Source: Bryobacterales bacterium F-183 (GTDB lineage: Bacteria > Acidobacteriota > Terriglobia > Bryobacterales > Bryobacteraceae). From it: 64,000 nucleotides of DNA. Position numbers and translations under genes: made by a program. A model generated the notes under the pieces. It had not been told where the DNA came from and ran no database searches. It saw nothing but the letters and a program-made list of their open reading frames with translations. Below are positions 26,107 to 34,812 of the stretch, piece after piece (position 1 is the stretch's first letter; every line of letters begins with the position of its first letter). The stretch lies in the NCBI GenBank assembly GCA_016865505.2, contig AP025252.1, positions 1,178,001 through 1,242,000 on the forward strand, in the 5' to 3' direction.

Positions 26107-28117
26107 TCGAAGTCGCGGGTTCGTCGAAGAGCGTAGGTTGTCGACTTATGTCCGTGGCCGAGATTTTCGGTTCATTCGGCCGACGTGGCCGTCCTGGAGT
26201 TTCAAGGAGAATCTCTGCTTCCATCATCCACTCCCGCACGGTGGGAGTATCCACGTAGAACGGCTCCTTAGTGCGTATATGGGGGAGATTAAAGTACGGG
26301 CACAGGATTGGGTTGAGGTACCACTTCCTCCGTTCTTTGCGATCCTTTTCCTTTGTAGTATGTGGAGAATCAAACAAATCGCCGAAGCTGGCGGCCTGAT
26401 CGAGGAAAGCGCTGACCTCCTGATCAGCATCAAGGTCGTCAACTGCGACAGAAAATCCATTGTTTCCAGGATACGAGAGCGGTAGATCGCCTAGAAGTCG
26501 TTTCTCCAGAGTACGAGCCACGACGGTTAGGAAACGCTGTCGCGAACTTCCGCCGTTTTGCTCTGTTACCTTTCGATGCCAATGGGTACTTGCTTCGTGA
26601 ACTCCAACCGCCTGGATGCTGTCATCGATCTGAGGCACTTTCCGATCAGGCGCCGATACGGCTGGCCGAACTGCTCGGATCCACGCGTTCCAGATATGCT
26701 GGCAGATACTGACGAAAATCAAAATATTACCGCCACTTAGTCCGAGGATCTCATCCGTACCAGACCAAATCATGCGCTGCCCGCACCGGCTAGCGATTTG
26801 CATGAGAGCGTGCTCGACACGCTCTTTTCGCCAATAATCCTTGTTCCAAGGGGCGTCCTCATGCGCTCCCTGTTTCATTATGGATTCCTTCCCCTTCTGG
26901 CGAGCCCAGGACTCTGCAAGTCGAGCAGAAAGAGGGTCGGTTTCGGCAAGCTCCGACAGAAAGTGGCACCACCCCAATGGCCACTGCGGCTCAACCCGTA
27001 CTGCTCTCGTTCGCGCCGAACCAGCGTACCGGAGCGCCTTTTGCTTGGGATCGTAACCCCTTCCGAAGACTGCCGTTAGTGGACGCTCGCTCGCCTCGAT
27101 ATCATAGTCGGCCACTTGAAGTCGTTTTCTAAGCACATCTTCGGCGAATCGAGGGAAAAGCCAAGTCTTGCGGTTTTCACTTCTTCGCAGGGTCTGGTCT
27201 AAGTCGATTAGTTTGTAGTCCCGGTCCCTTTCGAGCTGAGATTCAGTCCATCCGTAACGGCGGGTACCGATCCTGTAAGAAACACGCGGATCTCTCAGTC
27301 CAAGCGCCCTGTTGATCACCGCTCGATAATGCACGCCGAGTTCCTTGTAACGCCCTTCAAGCCGCAGAAGTTCCTCGTACTGGTCAATCTGAACGAAGAC
27401 GTGCACATCCTCGCCGATGATGCCAACTTGTCGAAGAACCTCGGCGACTAGCGAAATGGGCTCACCGATCGATGTCTTCGAGTTCGAAATTGAGTCAGGG
27501 ATCGAATCAGAGTTGAAATTGAAAAAGCTCAAGTAGGAGCCTATTCTCTCCGCAATCCGATTCTTCAGCCCGTCCCATGTCGGCGTCTCCGCGACATAGC
27601 CAAACCAGCAGTCAGCTCGGACGATCCGCGCTGCGGCATCCGCCATCAAGTCGGCAGAAAGGTTTGGCCGGACATTTTGGGGGATACCTTCTGGAGCGCG
27701 GCTCAGAAGCTCCAAAGACTTAAACAGATCGTAAACAATCCAATAGTTCACGAAGTCACCGAAATAGATGGGTAAAACTTCCGCGTCGGTGCCCCGCCCA
27801 CGTGGGAGTGGGCGTTGGCCAAAATCGATAACCCTACTGTGCGTGAGATTGATGCCAGCGCCGATAAAAGAAGCAGACTTTCCCTGCAGCGGAAAGTCCA
27901 CATGCGCGTCGAGGTAGGCTGCTCTAACTTCAGGTCTGAGCAGACTTAGGAGCATACTTTTTCCGCTTCCCTGGACGCCTTGAAGAACCACGTTACCTGG
28001 AAGAAAAAGCGACGCAGCGCTGTCTACAACCAACGGGCTAAAAATTCTGACGAAGTCAGTGGATCTTATCGTTTCGCTTACGTAAAGCTCATTGAACGGG
28101 TTGATACGTCGATCCAT
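26099..28117 (-). CDS. ORC/CDC6-like P-loop ATPase of a predicted conflict system
   Basis: The 672-aa protein opens with NPFNELYVSETI, then a P-loop LQGVQGSGKSML (Walker A near 47-54) and a Walker B strand HVFVQIDQYEEL near 238-249. Downstream are helical and wHTH-like regions such as LFPRFAEDVLRKRL. I associate this layout with ORC/CDC6-like ATPases that comparative genomics places beside PRTase domains in predicted immune systems (recalled, not checked). ATG 28,117 is preferred over the longer frame because GGAG lies seven bases upstream and it follows the PRTase stop by 13 bp. It could act as the sensor or oligomerising switch (inference). Confidence 0.78.
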   Translation of the reverse strand: MDRRINPFNELYVSETIRSTDFVRIFSPLVVDSAASLFLPGNVVLQGVQGSGKSMLLSLLRPEVRAAYLDAHVDFPLQGKSASFIGAGINLTHSRVIDFGQRPLPRGRGTDAEVLPIYFGDFVNYWIVYDLFKSLELLSRAPEGIPQNVRPNLSADLMADAAARIVRADCWFGYVAETPTWDGLKNRIAERIGSYLSFFNFNSDSIPDSISNSKTSIGEPISLVAEVLRQVGIIGEDVHVFVQIDQYEELLRLEGRYKELGVHYRAVINRALGLRDPRVSYRIGTRRYGWTESQLERDRDYKLIDLDQTLRRSENRKTWLFPRFAEDVLRKRLQVADYDIEASERPLTAVFGRGYDPKQKALRYAGSARTRAVRVEPQWPLGWCHFLSELAETDPLSARLAESWARQKGKESIMKQGAHEDAPWNKDYWRKERVEHALMQIASRCGQRMIWSGTDEILGLSGGNILIFVSICQHIWNAWIRAVRPAVSAPDRKVPQIDDSIQAVGVHEASTHWHRKVTEQNGGSSRQRFLTVVARTLEKRLLGDLPLSYPGNNGFSVAVDDLDADQEVSAFLDQAASFGDLFDSPHTTKEKDRKERRKWYLNPILCPYFNLPHIRTKEPFYVDTPTVREWMMEAEILLETPGRPRRPNEPKISATDISRQPTLFDEPATSND

Positions 28118-28130
28118 GGGGATTCTCCGT

Positions 28131-29114
28131 TCAGAGGCGCGACGCTCGGGGGAATAGCGCATTCCAACTTGGACATTGATGGTGCACTAGTGGCAGCGTG
28201 TTGTCTGGACAGTTTGTATATAGGACTACAAGGCTGCCGGTTTCATTGAAGCCGAATGCCGAATAAACAGACTTCTGATCTTCGACGGCAAGGCTCCCGT
28301 ACATCGCCAAGGCGATTCGGCGGACATCACTGACCACTTGGCTCTCGCCCGTGTTGGGGACTGGCTCAATCAAGGCAACCTCATGGAGCCTCAAGACTGG
28401 AGTGATCTGAATGTTGGGAAACCTCGTAGAGATCTGCATCGAAGTCTGCTCTCCAACTGGGCAAAGTACAAGTGGAACGACAAGGATCGGCAGAGTCGGA
28501 AATACAGCGGCTGCGAACTCGACGGCATCGCGCATTTGCGACCCAGTCCCGACGAAGTCTTCCAGCAGCACCACGTATTTTATGCCTTCCTTTGCCGTGT
28601 GATCAATAATCTTCTGTTCGCTTCCGAAGGCGCGAAGCGATCTCCAATCGGGCCGTAAGTCCCTCCCACTAAGATGATTGAGATGATAGAACGCGTTGAT
28701 TCGCATGCTATCGCTGATTGGACAAAACCAACATTCAGTGCTCGCCTGCCGCAGCTTTTCGGCCGCGAGAGGATCTTCCAAAGAGAGGCCTAACTGGTCG
28801 ATGAGCCAAGTAACGCAAGTGGTTTGGAAAGCTGTTCGATACAACACTTCAAACTCGCGTGGACCAATGAAGAAGAGGTGTGGCACAAGCCTCAGCAGGG
28901 CCTGCTGGTCCGCTGGATCAGCGACGTTCTCTATCCAGCGGTGCAACCGATCTCGAAAGAGGGGCTGAAGTCCTCGGGTTGGCTCGTATTCATTAAAGAG
29001 CTCAGCCTCCAGCTGTGAAATCTGCGAGTTAACGTCCTGAATTTCTTGGCCACAGTTGGCGTCTGCCATCCATGCCATCAGACGCTCTTCAAAGGGCAGC
29101 TTTGTTGAAGTCAT
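28131..29114 (-). CDS. Phosphoribosyltransferase-like protein of the ATPase-coupled system
   Basis: The 327-aa protein has a helical N-terminal part (about 1-120) and a type I PRTase core. The PRPP loop is in VVLLEDFVGTGSQM (residues 181-194), where the two acidic residues and TG(S/T) contact PRPP. Near the C-terminus is VVLYTNCPDNTLPL, which I take as the family-specific motif of PRTases linked to ORC/CDC6-like ATPases. Possible reactions are ribotide synthesis, base exchange or pyrophosphate-coupled nucleotide modification; none is proven. It overlaps the methyltransferase gene by ATGA and precedes the ATPase by 13 bp. Confidence 0.8.
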   Translation of the reverse strand: MTSTKLPFEERLMAWMADANCGQEIQDVNSQISQLEAELFNEYEPTRGLQPLFRDRLHRWIENVADPADQQALLRLVPHLFFIGPREFEVLYRTAFQTTCVTWLIDQLGLSLEDPLAAEKLRQASTECWFCPISDSMRINAFYHLNHLSGRDLRPDWRSLRAFGSEQKIIDHTAKEGIKYVVLLEDFVGTGSQMRDAVEFAAAVFPTLPILVVPLVLCPVGEQTSMQISTRFPNIQITPVLRLHEVALIEPVPNTGESQVVSDVRRIALAMYGSLAVEDQKSVYSAFGFNETGSLVVLYTNCPDNTLPLVHHQCPSWNALFPRASRL

Positions 29115-30331
29115 GAGGGCAATAGCCTATCCCTAAAGAGTTTGGCAATAGCCAGGGCCATTGGAGGGGGTACTGCGTTGCCGACGAGCCGGTACTGCTC
29201 GCGGGGAGTTCCGGCGAATCTGAATGTATCTGGGAATCCCTGAAGACGAGCAGCCTCTCTAACGGTGAAGCCTCGGTCCATTTCGGGATGAAGGAAATAG
29301 CGGGGCTCTCCGAAGCGAGTGTCAACGGTCAGTGACGGACTTGACTTGTCCAACCGTCGATACTTTCCATTGAAAGTGTGAGTCAGATCATAGAGCAGAC
29401 CGATCTTTCGAACATAGTCTTTCAACACCAAGGATGCAAGCAGCACCGACGCCGACCGACCAAGAAAGTTGGAAACAGTCCTTGCCGACACGGGGTCAGC
29501 GTCACCAAAATCGCGTCTCCTGTTACGCCGCCGCAGGATTACCATCGCCTCTAGCACAGAGCGCTCCTCGGCAGTGGTTCGGCCAAAAACCTCCGGAATA
29601 GCCCAGGTTGGAACCGCAGCGTCGCTCCGTCGTACGTTGCAAAGTTTCTGTCCCGGCCCAATGCGGGCCGCAATCTTGGCCGCTGCTGAGTTCTCGGGCA
29701 GGGGCTGGGGCTCTTGATTTGGAGTAGAGTCGCAGATGCCGCTCAAGGCGTCGCCAACCGTAACTCGCGGTGCCGTTGGGAGGGCGAGTGAGTTCTCGCT
29801 GCCAGTGTTCCATGCCAGAAGTACGACTCTTGTTCTTATTTGTGGTACCCCAAGCTGCTCGGCGTTGCAAATTAGCTTTGTTGTTTTGTAGCCGCGGAGT
29901 CTTAACAACGATTCCATCCGCTCCCAATGTTTCGAGTGTTTCCCGGAGATTACGCCTACAACATTCTCGATTGCGATAGCGCGAGGGTTTGCCGTCAGAG
30001 CTATTTCTGCGGCTAGCGGCAACAGGCTGTTGCGCGGATCATTCGGGTCGCGCTTGCCCGCACGGGAGAATCCCTGACATGGTGGACCTGCGATGACAAT
30101 GTCGGCGCGAGGAAGGCGCGTTTCGAATTGAGTAGGGTCTGTGAGATCAACTCGATGAGCTGGCGACCGTAGATTTGCGCGGTGATTGTCGATGGCGATG
30201 GATTCGACGTCGAATGCACCGAGACATTGGAAGCCTGCTTGTACAAATCCGAGGTCGAACCCGCCGCAGCCGCTAAAAAGGCTAAGAAACGTTTGCTTGT
30301 CCGTTGCGGCGTGGGAGGGTGTTCGTCGCAT
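29111..30331 (-). CDS. DNA (cytosine-5-)methyltransferase
   Basis: The 406-aa C5-methyltransferase shows motif I FSGCGGFDLGF, motif IV GPPCQGFSRAG with the catalytic Cys85, motif VI ENVVG (122-126), motif VIII QIRTR and motif X GNAVPPPMA. The target-recognition region (about 190-300) is unique. No restriction endonuclease gene is adjacent. Instead the gene overlaps the PRTase gene and heads that operon, so methylation may mark self DNA for the PRTase-ATPase unit, or it may be a solitary methylase. No ribosome site is evident at ATG 30,331. Confidence 0.93.
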   Translation of the reverse strand: MRRTPSHAATDKQTFLSLFSGCGGFDLGFVQAGFQCLGAFDVESIAIDNHRANLRSPAHRVDLTDPTQFETRLPRADIVIAGPPCQGFSRAGKRDPNDPRNSLLPLAAEIALTANPRAIAIENVVGVISGKHSKHWERMESLLRLRGYKTTKLICNAEQLGVPQIRTRVVLLAWNTGSENSLALPTAPRVTVGDALSGICDSTPNQEPQPLPENSAAAKIAARIGPGQKLCNVRRSDAAVPTWAIPEVFGRTTAEERSVLEAMVILRRRNRRRDFGDADPVSARTVSNFLGRSASVLLASLVLKDYVRKIGLLYDLTHTFNGKYRRLDKSSPSLTVDTRFGEPRYFLHPEMDRGFTVREAARLQGFPDTFRFAGTPREQYRLVGNAVPPPMALAIAKLFRDRLLPS

Positions 30332-31203
30332 TCATTAACATTCAAGTCGACCACAGGCCGCTGAAGACCGTAAGGCTTTTAGTATAAGCCATTTTAAAAC
30401 GCTGGCAGGGTAACGGAACTTATCGGACCAGCGCAACTCCGCGCAAAGAATTACCCGGTATTGCACGAAGCCAATTCGAGCGGCATTGCTGGAGATAGGT
30501 TTCGGCACGATCTGGCGTCCTTCCCTTGGGAGCGCGAATTGGAGGGAGAGGAACGCCGAGGGTGCTCCGCCGCCACTTGCGCTGCCTCGGCCGACTCTTC
30601 CGAGGCCGCACGCGTGATGCCCCACTGAGTCAAAGGCCAGCTATCGGATGACTTCGGAAAATAGGCTTTCAAGGGCGGAACCACTTGAGCGGATGCCTTA
30701 TTTGACACACCTGCCAGACTCTTGTGATTGTCGGCAATCCGGATAGCCGCCGAAAACGGCGCTCTCGGGAACCTGACGTGGCAATACAGGCTTTCCAACG
30801 CAGATCACTGATTTTGCCAAGGCAGTTCCAAGGTGGGACGGGGGGTGGACGGTAAGCCGAAGATTTGAACGAGTCGGAAGGGTGATCGGCGTCCACCTGG
30901 GGAGTCGTATCTCAGATACTGGGAGATCCGATCTCAACCAGTACCGAAGGAATGCCCCTTCTTTTCGCGTCTTACGGTGTCGAAGCTCCGCTGGGTGAAA
31001 AGCAACGCAGAAAGGTCATTTGACAGGACCGTAGCAGGCCGCGCGACTTGGTCACCTTAGACCCAGCTTGTGGGACGGCGCTCCCCATGGCCAGTGGTCG
31101 AGCACGACGCGAAACGCAGGTGGAGAAAAACACAGCAGCCTCCTGTTCCTCCTACGACCTGGAACGACCACAGAGCGCAAGATGAGTTGCTTGACGAGCG
31201 GCA

Positions 31204-31430
31204 TTACCGCAGATCGGCGAGCAAAATGCCAGCTGTTGAGAGAGTGGCGAGGCTCTTAGGCGTATGTGTGGATAGGACGTACGTCCAACCGATGGACACG
31301 AAATGGGGCAGTTGCAGCTGACTGCCAATGGGACGCGACTGAATAGGGATCTTGCCAAGAAGCCTCCGGCCTGAATGGGGTGCGTCGTTGTACACGAGGT
31401 AATCCATCTAATCGAGCCGCCCATAAGGAG
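31204..31430 (-). pseudogene. Remnant of an integrase-core (IS481-like) transposase C-terminus
   Basis: On the minus strand MDYLVYNDAPHSG followed by RRLLGKIPIQS matches the end of DDE integrase-core transposases of IS481 type (LxxYLxxYNxxRPHxG then GKxPxQ). Just upstream the frame has a stop (RLD then TAG), and the rest of the catalytic domain is not recognisable. It is a decayed fragment, judged by eye only. Confidence 0.4.
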
Positions 31431-31699
31431 CCGTTCCACGAAATCCTCCGAAGCGCACCGCCAAGTTCGCGACTGCTGAGGCGAGGTTGAATTGGCTCCG
31501 TTGGCCATGAGGATCGATTGTACCGATGCTGCCAAGTGCAGTCGAACAGTAGACGCGTTAAACGCGTATGTCGTAGGGCGTTGAACCCAGACCGAAACTG
31601 CGTTCGGAAAATAATAATTGGGTACAAGCGCCAGCAGAAAGTACCGTATACGGGGGTCCCCCACCGGCGTACAGGGTGAGCGTCCAGCGTCCTTTGAGG

Positions 31700-31774
31700 G
31701 GGCTCTTTTTTTGTGGGGACTTTTGTGGGGACACCAGTTAAATCTGGCGAGCAACCGTGCTCAAGCCTTAGCAA
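31700..31774 (-). pseudogene. Tail fragment of a second tyrosine integrase
   Basis: The minus strand encodes DLTGVPTKVPTKKE. Its core resembles the PTKVPTNTTT end of the resident integrase, and the DNA shares about 21 bases (TTTGTGGGGAC repeated motif) with 16,687-16,710. No upstream integrase sequence survives. It may be the relic of an earlier or tandem element at the same tRNA. Confidence 0.4.
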
Positions 31775-31860
31775 TGTCGGATTGACTTATGTCTATGGCC
31801 TCCAACAACATAGAGCAAAAGGACAAAACACCGCGTAACAGCGATCAAACCGAAGACCCC

Positions 31861-31909
31861 GACTTGTAATCAGAAGGTCTTCGGTTCGATCCCGAATGCC
31901 GGCTCCACT
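31861..31909 (+). repeat. attR: right copy of the 49-bp direct repeat
   Basis: These 49 bases are identical to 16,595-16,643 (anticodon stem to just past the CCA of tRNA-Thr). The 5' half of the tRNA is absent here, so this is a fragment and not a second tRNA. It marks the right boundary of the island; ordinary chromosomal genes resume 20 bp later. Confidence 0.95.
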
Positions 31910-31928
31910 TCCACACTACAATCCTTTT

Positions 31929-33044
31929 ATGTCTGCCGATCGTGACCTTTCCGTTGCGTCTTGGCTGGTTTCTGCGGGTCGTGACCGGCGGCCCGGGTCG
32001 CCACTCAACGTACCTCCGATTCCTGCTTCCAACTTTATTCTTGGGGACGCGCGGGCTTACTCTCGCGATGATGGGACACCGGGTTGGGATGCGTTGGAAG
32101 AGTTGGTGGCGGGGCTTGAAGGTGGCGGGTACGCCGTGGCGTTTGCGTCCGGTATGGCCGGGATTGCGGCGATTTTTGACCAACTGCGTGCGGGGTCGAT
32201 TGTGGCGCTGCCGGATGATTGCTATCAGGGTGTGGCGGGGCTGGCTTTGGGTGGGGAACGGCAGGGCAGGTGGAAGGTGCGGCGGATTGGTGTTTCCGAT
32301 ACCGCAGGGTGGATTGCCGCTTGCGGCGAGGCGGATCTGATTTGGTTGGAGTCGCCTTCAAATCCGATGCTGGCTGTGGCGGATGTCGATGTCATCTGCA
32401 AGGCGCCTCGTAAGTCGGGTGCGATTCTAACGGTGGATAACACGTTTGCCACGCCTCTCAATCAACGGCCGCTGGAGTTGGGCGCCGATGTCGTGGTGCA
32501 GTCGGCGACCAAGTTCATTGGTGGGCATTCGGATCTGCTTTGTGGCGTGGTGACGGCTCGGGAACTGGGCCTGCAGCACGCGCTGCGTCATGCTCGCGAA
32601 CTGCATGGGGCTACGCCGGGGACGCTGGAAGTGTTTCTGGCTGTGCGCGGTGCCCGTACGTTGGCGCTGCGGCTGGAGAGAGCCCAGTACAACGCCGGAG
32701 TTCTGGCGGAGCGACTGTCGGGGCATCCCAAGGTACGTGTGACGCGGTATCCGGGGTTGCCGAGCCATGCCACGAATGAGGCTGCGCGGCGGCAGTTGAA
32801 GGGTTTTGGAACGATCATCTCGTTCGATGTCGCAGGCGGCGCGGCTGAGGCCGATGCGGTTTGCTCGGCGCTGCGACTGGTGCAGCATGCGACGAGTTTG
32901 GGAGCCGTGGAGTCCACGATCGAGCGGCGGGCAGCGATTCCGGGGCAGGAGCATCTGCCTGCGTCGTTGCTGCGGTTGAGTGTCGGGATCGAAGAGGTCG
33001 AGGATCTGTGGCGGGACCTCGATCAGGCGCTGCGCTCGATCTAG
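31929..33044 (+). CDS. Cys/Met metabolism PLP-dependent enzyme (cystathionine gamma-synthase/lyase family)
   Basis: The 371-aa fold type I PLP enzyme has GTPGWDALEELVAGLEGG, the PLP-phosphate region FASGMAGIAA, ESPSNPML, the Asp in LTVDNTFATPL and the Schiff-base Lys in QSATKFIGGHSD. These features define the trans-sulfuration family; whether it acts as gamma-synthase, gamma-lyase or beta-lyase cannot be told. ATG 31,929 starts the homologous region, although the frame is open 33 bases further up into the att repeat. It is the first chromosomal gene right of attR. Confidence 0.88.
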   Translation: MSADRDLSVASWLVSAGRDRRPGSPLNVPPIPASNFILGDARAYSRDDGTPGWDALEELVAGLEGGGYAVAFASGMAGIAAIFDQLRAGSIVALPDDCYQGVAGLALGGERQGRWKVRRIGVSDTAGWIAACGEADLIWLESPSNPMLAVADVDVICKAPRKSGAILTVDNTFATPLNQRPLELGADVVVQSATKFIGGHSDLLCGVVTARELGLQHALRHARELHGATPGTLEVFLAVRGARTLALRLERAQYNAGVLAERLSGHPKVRVTRYPGLPSHATNEAARRQLKGFGTIISFDVAGGAAEADAVCSALRLVQHATSLGAVESTIERRAAIPGQEHLPASLLRLSVGIEEVEDLWRDLDQALRSI

Positions 33045-33057
33045 TAAGCTTTCCCTT

Positions 33058-34371
33058 ATGCTCCGTAGACTTGCTGTTAGTGCGCTGGTGTTTTCCGCCT
33101 GCGCTTTGTTTGCCCAGGATTCACGCGTTGGTACGGTTCAGCTTCGTGTCGCTACCGACCATGCCGATTGGCGGTATGAACCGGGTCAACCGGTGAAGTT
33201 CCGGATCTCCGCCGTCCAGGATGGGCAGCCTTTGGGCGGGCTGCAGGTGAACATCAAGATCGGGCCGGAGATGATGACTCCGGTTGTCGATCGTACGGTG
33301 ACCTTGCCCGCTGAGGGACTGGTGGTCGAGGGCGGCACTCTGAATGAGGCCGGGTTCCTGCGGTGTATCGCCACGGCTGAGCGGAACGGCCGTACGTACC
33401 GGGCGTTGGCGACTGCAGCGTTCCGGCCTGAAAACATACAGCCGACGCAGCAGGATGCTTCGGACTTTGATCAGTTCTGGGCGGAAGGTAAGGCGGCGCT
33501 GGCAAAGCTACCCGTCGATGCCAAGTTGACGCCGCTACCTGAGTACGGCAATGCGAAGGTCGATTGTTATCACGTCAACCTGCAGAATGTCGGCGCGCTG
33601 ATCACGGGGACGTCGCGCTTTTATGGGGTGTTGTGTGAACCCAAGGCTCCGGGCAAGTATCCGGCGCTGCTGGCGGTGCCGGGAGCGGGGGTGCGTCCGT
33701 ACCGGGGTCTCGCTGCGATGGCTGCCAATGGGATTATCACGCTGCAGGTGGGGATTCACGGGATCCCGGTGACGATGGAACAGTCTGTGTACGATTCGCT
33801 GGGCGCGGGCGCTTTGTCCGGGTACAACGCGTTTGGGCTGGACAGCCGGGACCGGTACTACTTCCGTCGTGTGTACCTGGGGTGTGTTCGCTCAAACGAT
33901 TTTCTGGTGAGCCATCCCAAGTGGGACGGTACGAACCTGGCGGTGACGGGCGGGAGCCAGGGTGGTGCGCTGTCGATTGTGACGGCGGCGCTGGACCCCC
34001 GGGTGAAAGGGCTGGCGGCGTACTATCCGGCACTATCGGACGTGACTGGCTATCTCCACAATCGTGCCGGAGGATGGCCGCATATGTTCCGTGCAGTGGA
34101 TGGTCCTATGGCGCATCGGGCTCCGGCGAAGGTGGAAACCACCAAGTACTACGACGTGGTGAACTTTGCCCGCCGTGTGAAGGTGACGGGGTTGTACACG
34201 TGGGGCTTTAACGACGAAACGTGCCCGCCGACCTCGATGTATTCGGCGTACAACGTGATTCCGGGTCCGAAGAAGCTGATGCTGGCGCTCGAAACCGGGC
34301 ACAACACGATTCCGGAGCAGGTGGCTCGGGTCGATGCCTGGCTAGTGGAGTTTCTGACCGGAAAACCCTAA
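33058..34371 (+). CDS. Secreted AXE1-type acetyl xylan esterase family protein
   Basis: The 437-aa protein has a signal peptide (residues 1-19, LVFSACALFAQ), an N-terminal beta-sandwich-like domain (about 20-125) and an alpha/beta-hydrolase domain. The nucleophile Ser is in GGSQGGALS, the Asp near FNDETCPP and the His in TGHNTIP. The domain matches the acetyl xylan esterase/cephalosporin deacetylase family, so it probably deacetylates plant polysaccharides or sugars in the periplasm or outside. ATG 33,058 gives the signal peptide. Its TAA overlaps the stop of the convergent zinc-ribbon gene. Confidence 0.85.
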   Translation: MLRRLAVSALVFSACALFAQDSRVGTVQLRVATDHADWRYEPGQPVKFRISAVQDGQPLGGLQVNIKIGPEMMTPVVDRTVTLPAEGLVVEGGTLNEAGFLRCIATAERNGRTYRALATAAFRPENIQPTQQDASDFDQFWAEGKAALAKLPVDAKLTPLPEYGNAKVDCYHVNLQNVGALITGTSRFYGVLCEPKAPGKYPALLAVPGAGVRPYRGLAAMAANGIITLQVGIHGIPVTMEQSVYDSLGAGALSGYNAFGLDSRDRYYFRRVYLGCVRSNDFLVSHPKWDGTNLAVTGGSQGGALSIVTAALDPRVKGLAAYYPALSDVTGYLHNRAGGWPHMFRAVDGPMAHRAPAKVETTKYYDVVNFARRVKVTGLYTWGFNDETCPPTSMYSAYNVIPGPKKLMLALETGHNTIPEQVARVDAWLVEFLTGKP

Positions 34372-34658
34372 TCCTGGTCGAGCGGGTTGCGGGGGCGCTC
34401 GTCGGGATTGTCCTTTGCCTGCTTGAGGAGTTCGTCGAATTTGCGGTCGAGGACGTTCATACGGTTCTTTTCGGCTTCGACGGATTTGAGGAAGGCGTCG
34501 TCGCGGCGCTGTTTTTCGCCTTTAAAGCGGTCAAAGGCGGTTTCGATGTCTGCGAGTTCGCGTGGTTTCTCGGGGATTTTGTGGGTGAGGACGACCTTCA
34601 AGTCGGGATCGATCTGCAATTCCGCGTCGCAGCAGGGGCACTTCACAGAAAACGCCAT
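34368..34658 (-). CDS. Small zinc-ribbon / coiled-coil protein
   Basis: The 96-aa protein begins MAFSVKCPCCDAELQIDPDL, a short Cys-rich ribbon with only one clear pair of cysteines (CPCC). A charged helical segment (ETAFDRFKGEKQRRDDAFL and onward) that could form a coiled coil follows. Function is unknown. The frame opens 15 bases earlier (MYYDE), but MAFSVKCP is the more natural start. Confidence 0.65.
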   Translation of the reverse strand: MAFSVKCPCCDAELQIDPDLKVVLTHKIPEKPRELADIETAFDRFKGEKQRRDDAFLKSVEAEKNRMNVLDRKFDELLKQAKDNPDERPRNPLDQD

Positions 34659-34812
34659 TTCGTCATAATACACAACCGGAGCGGACCGATAAGCTTAGTT
34701 TGGAAGGGAGCAATCGGAAAGTCCGCCCATGGAGGGATTAGGAACTACATCGGGCCGTTTCCCGGCTCCTCGCACCAGCGTTGCGGCTCACTATCGCAAG
34801 AATGGGAGCGGG

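Larger units (their letters stand above)
30332..31860. other. Gene-poor, decayed right end of the island
   Basis: About 1.5 kb without a convincing intact gene. Open frames here have erratic composition and no recognisable domains on either strand. Two relics can be read: a transposase C-terminus (31,204-31,430) and an integrase tail (31,700-31,774). The promoter of the leftward methyltransferase operon should lie at the left end, but no clear -35/-10 pair was seen. This looks like a graveyard of earlier insertions next to attR. Confidence 0.6.

Noticed and set aside
22541-31860. ThsB-like TIR protein expected for Thoeris
   Set aside because: No translated frame in the cargo shows TIR motifs; absence is limited to this window.
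31861-31909. Second tRNA-Thr gene
   Set aside because: Only the 3' half is present; it is an attachment-site repeat.
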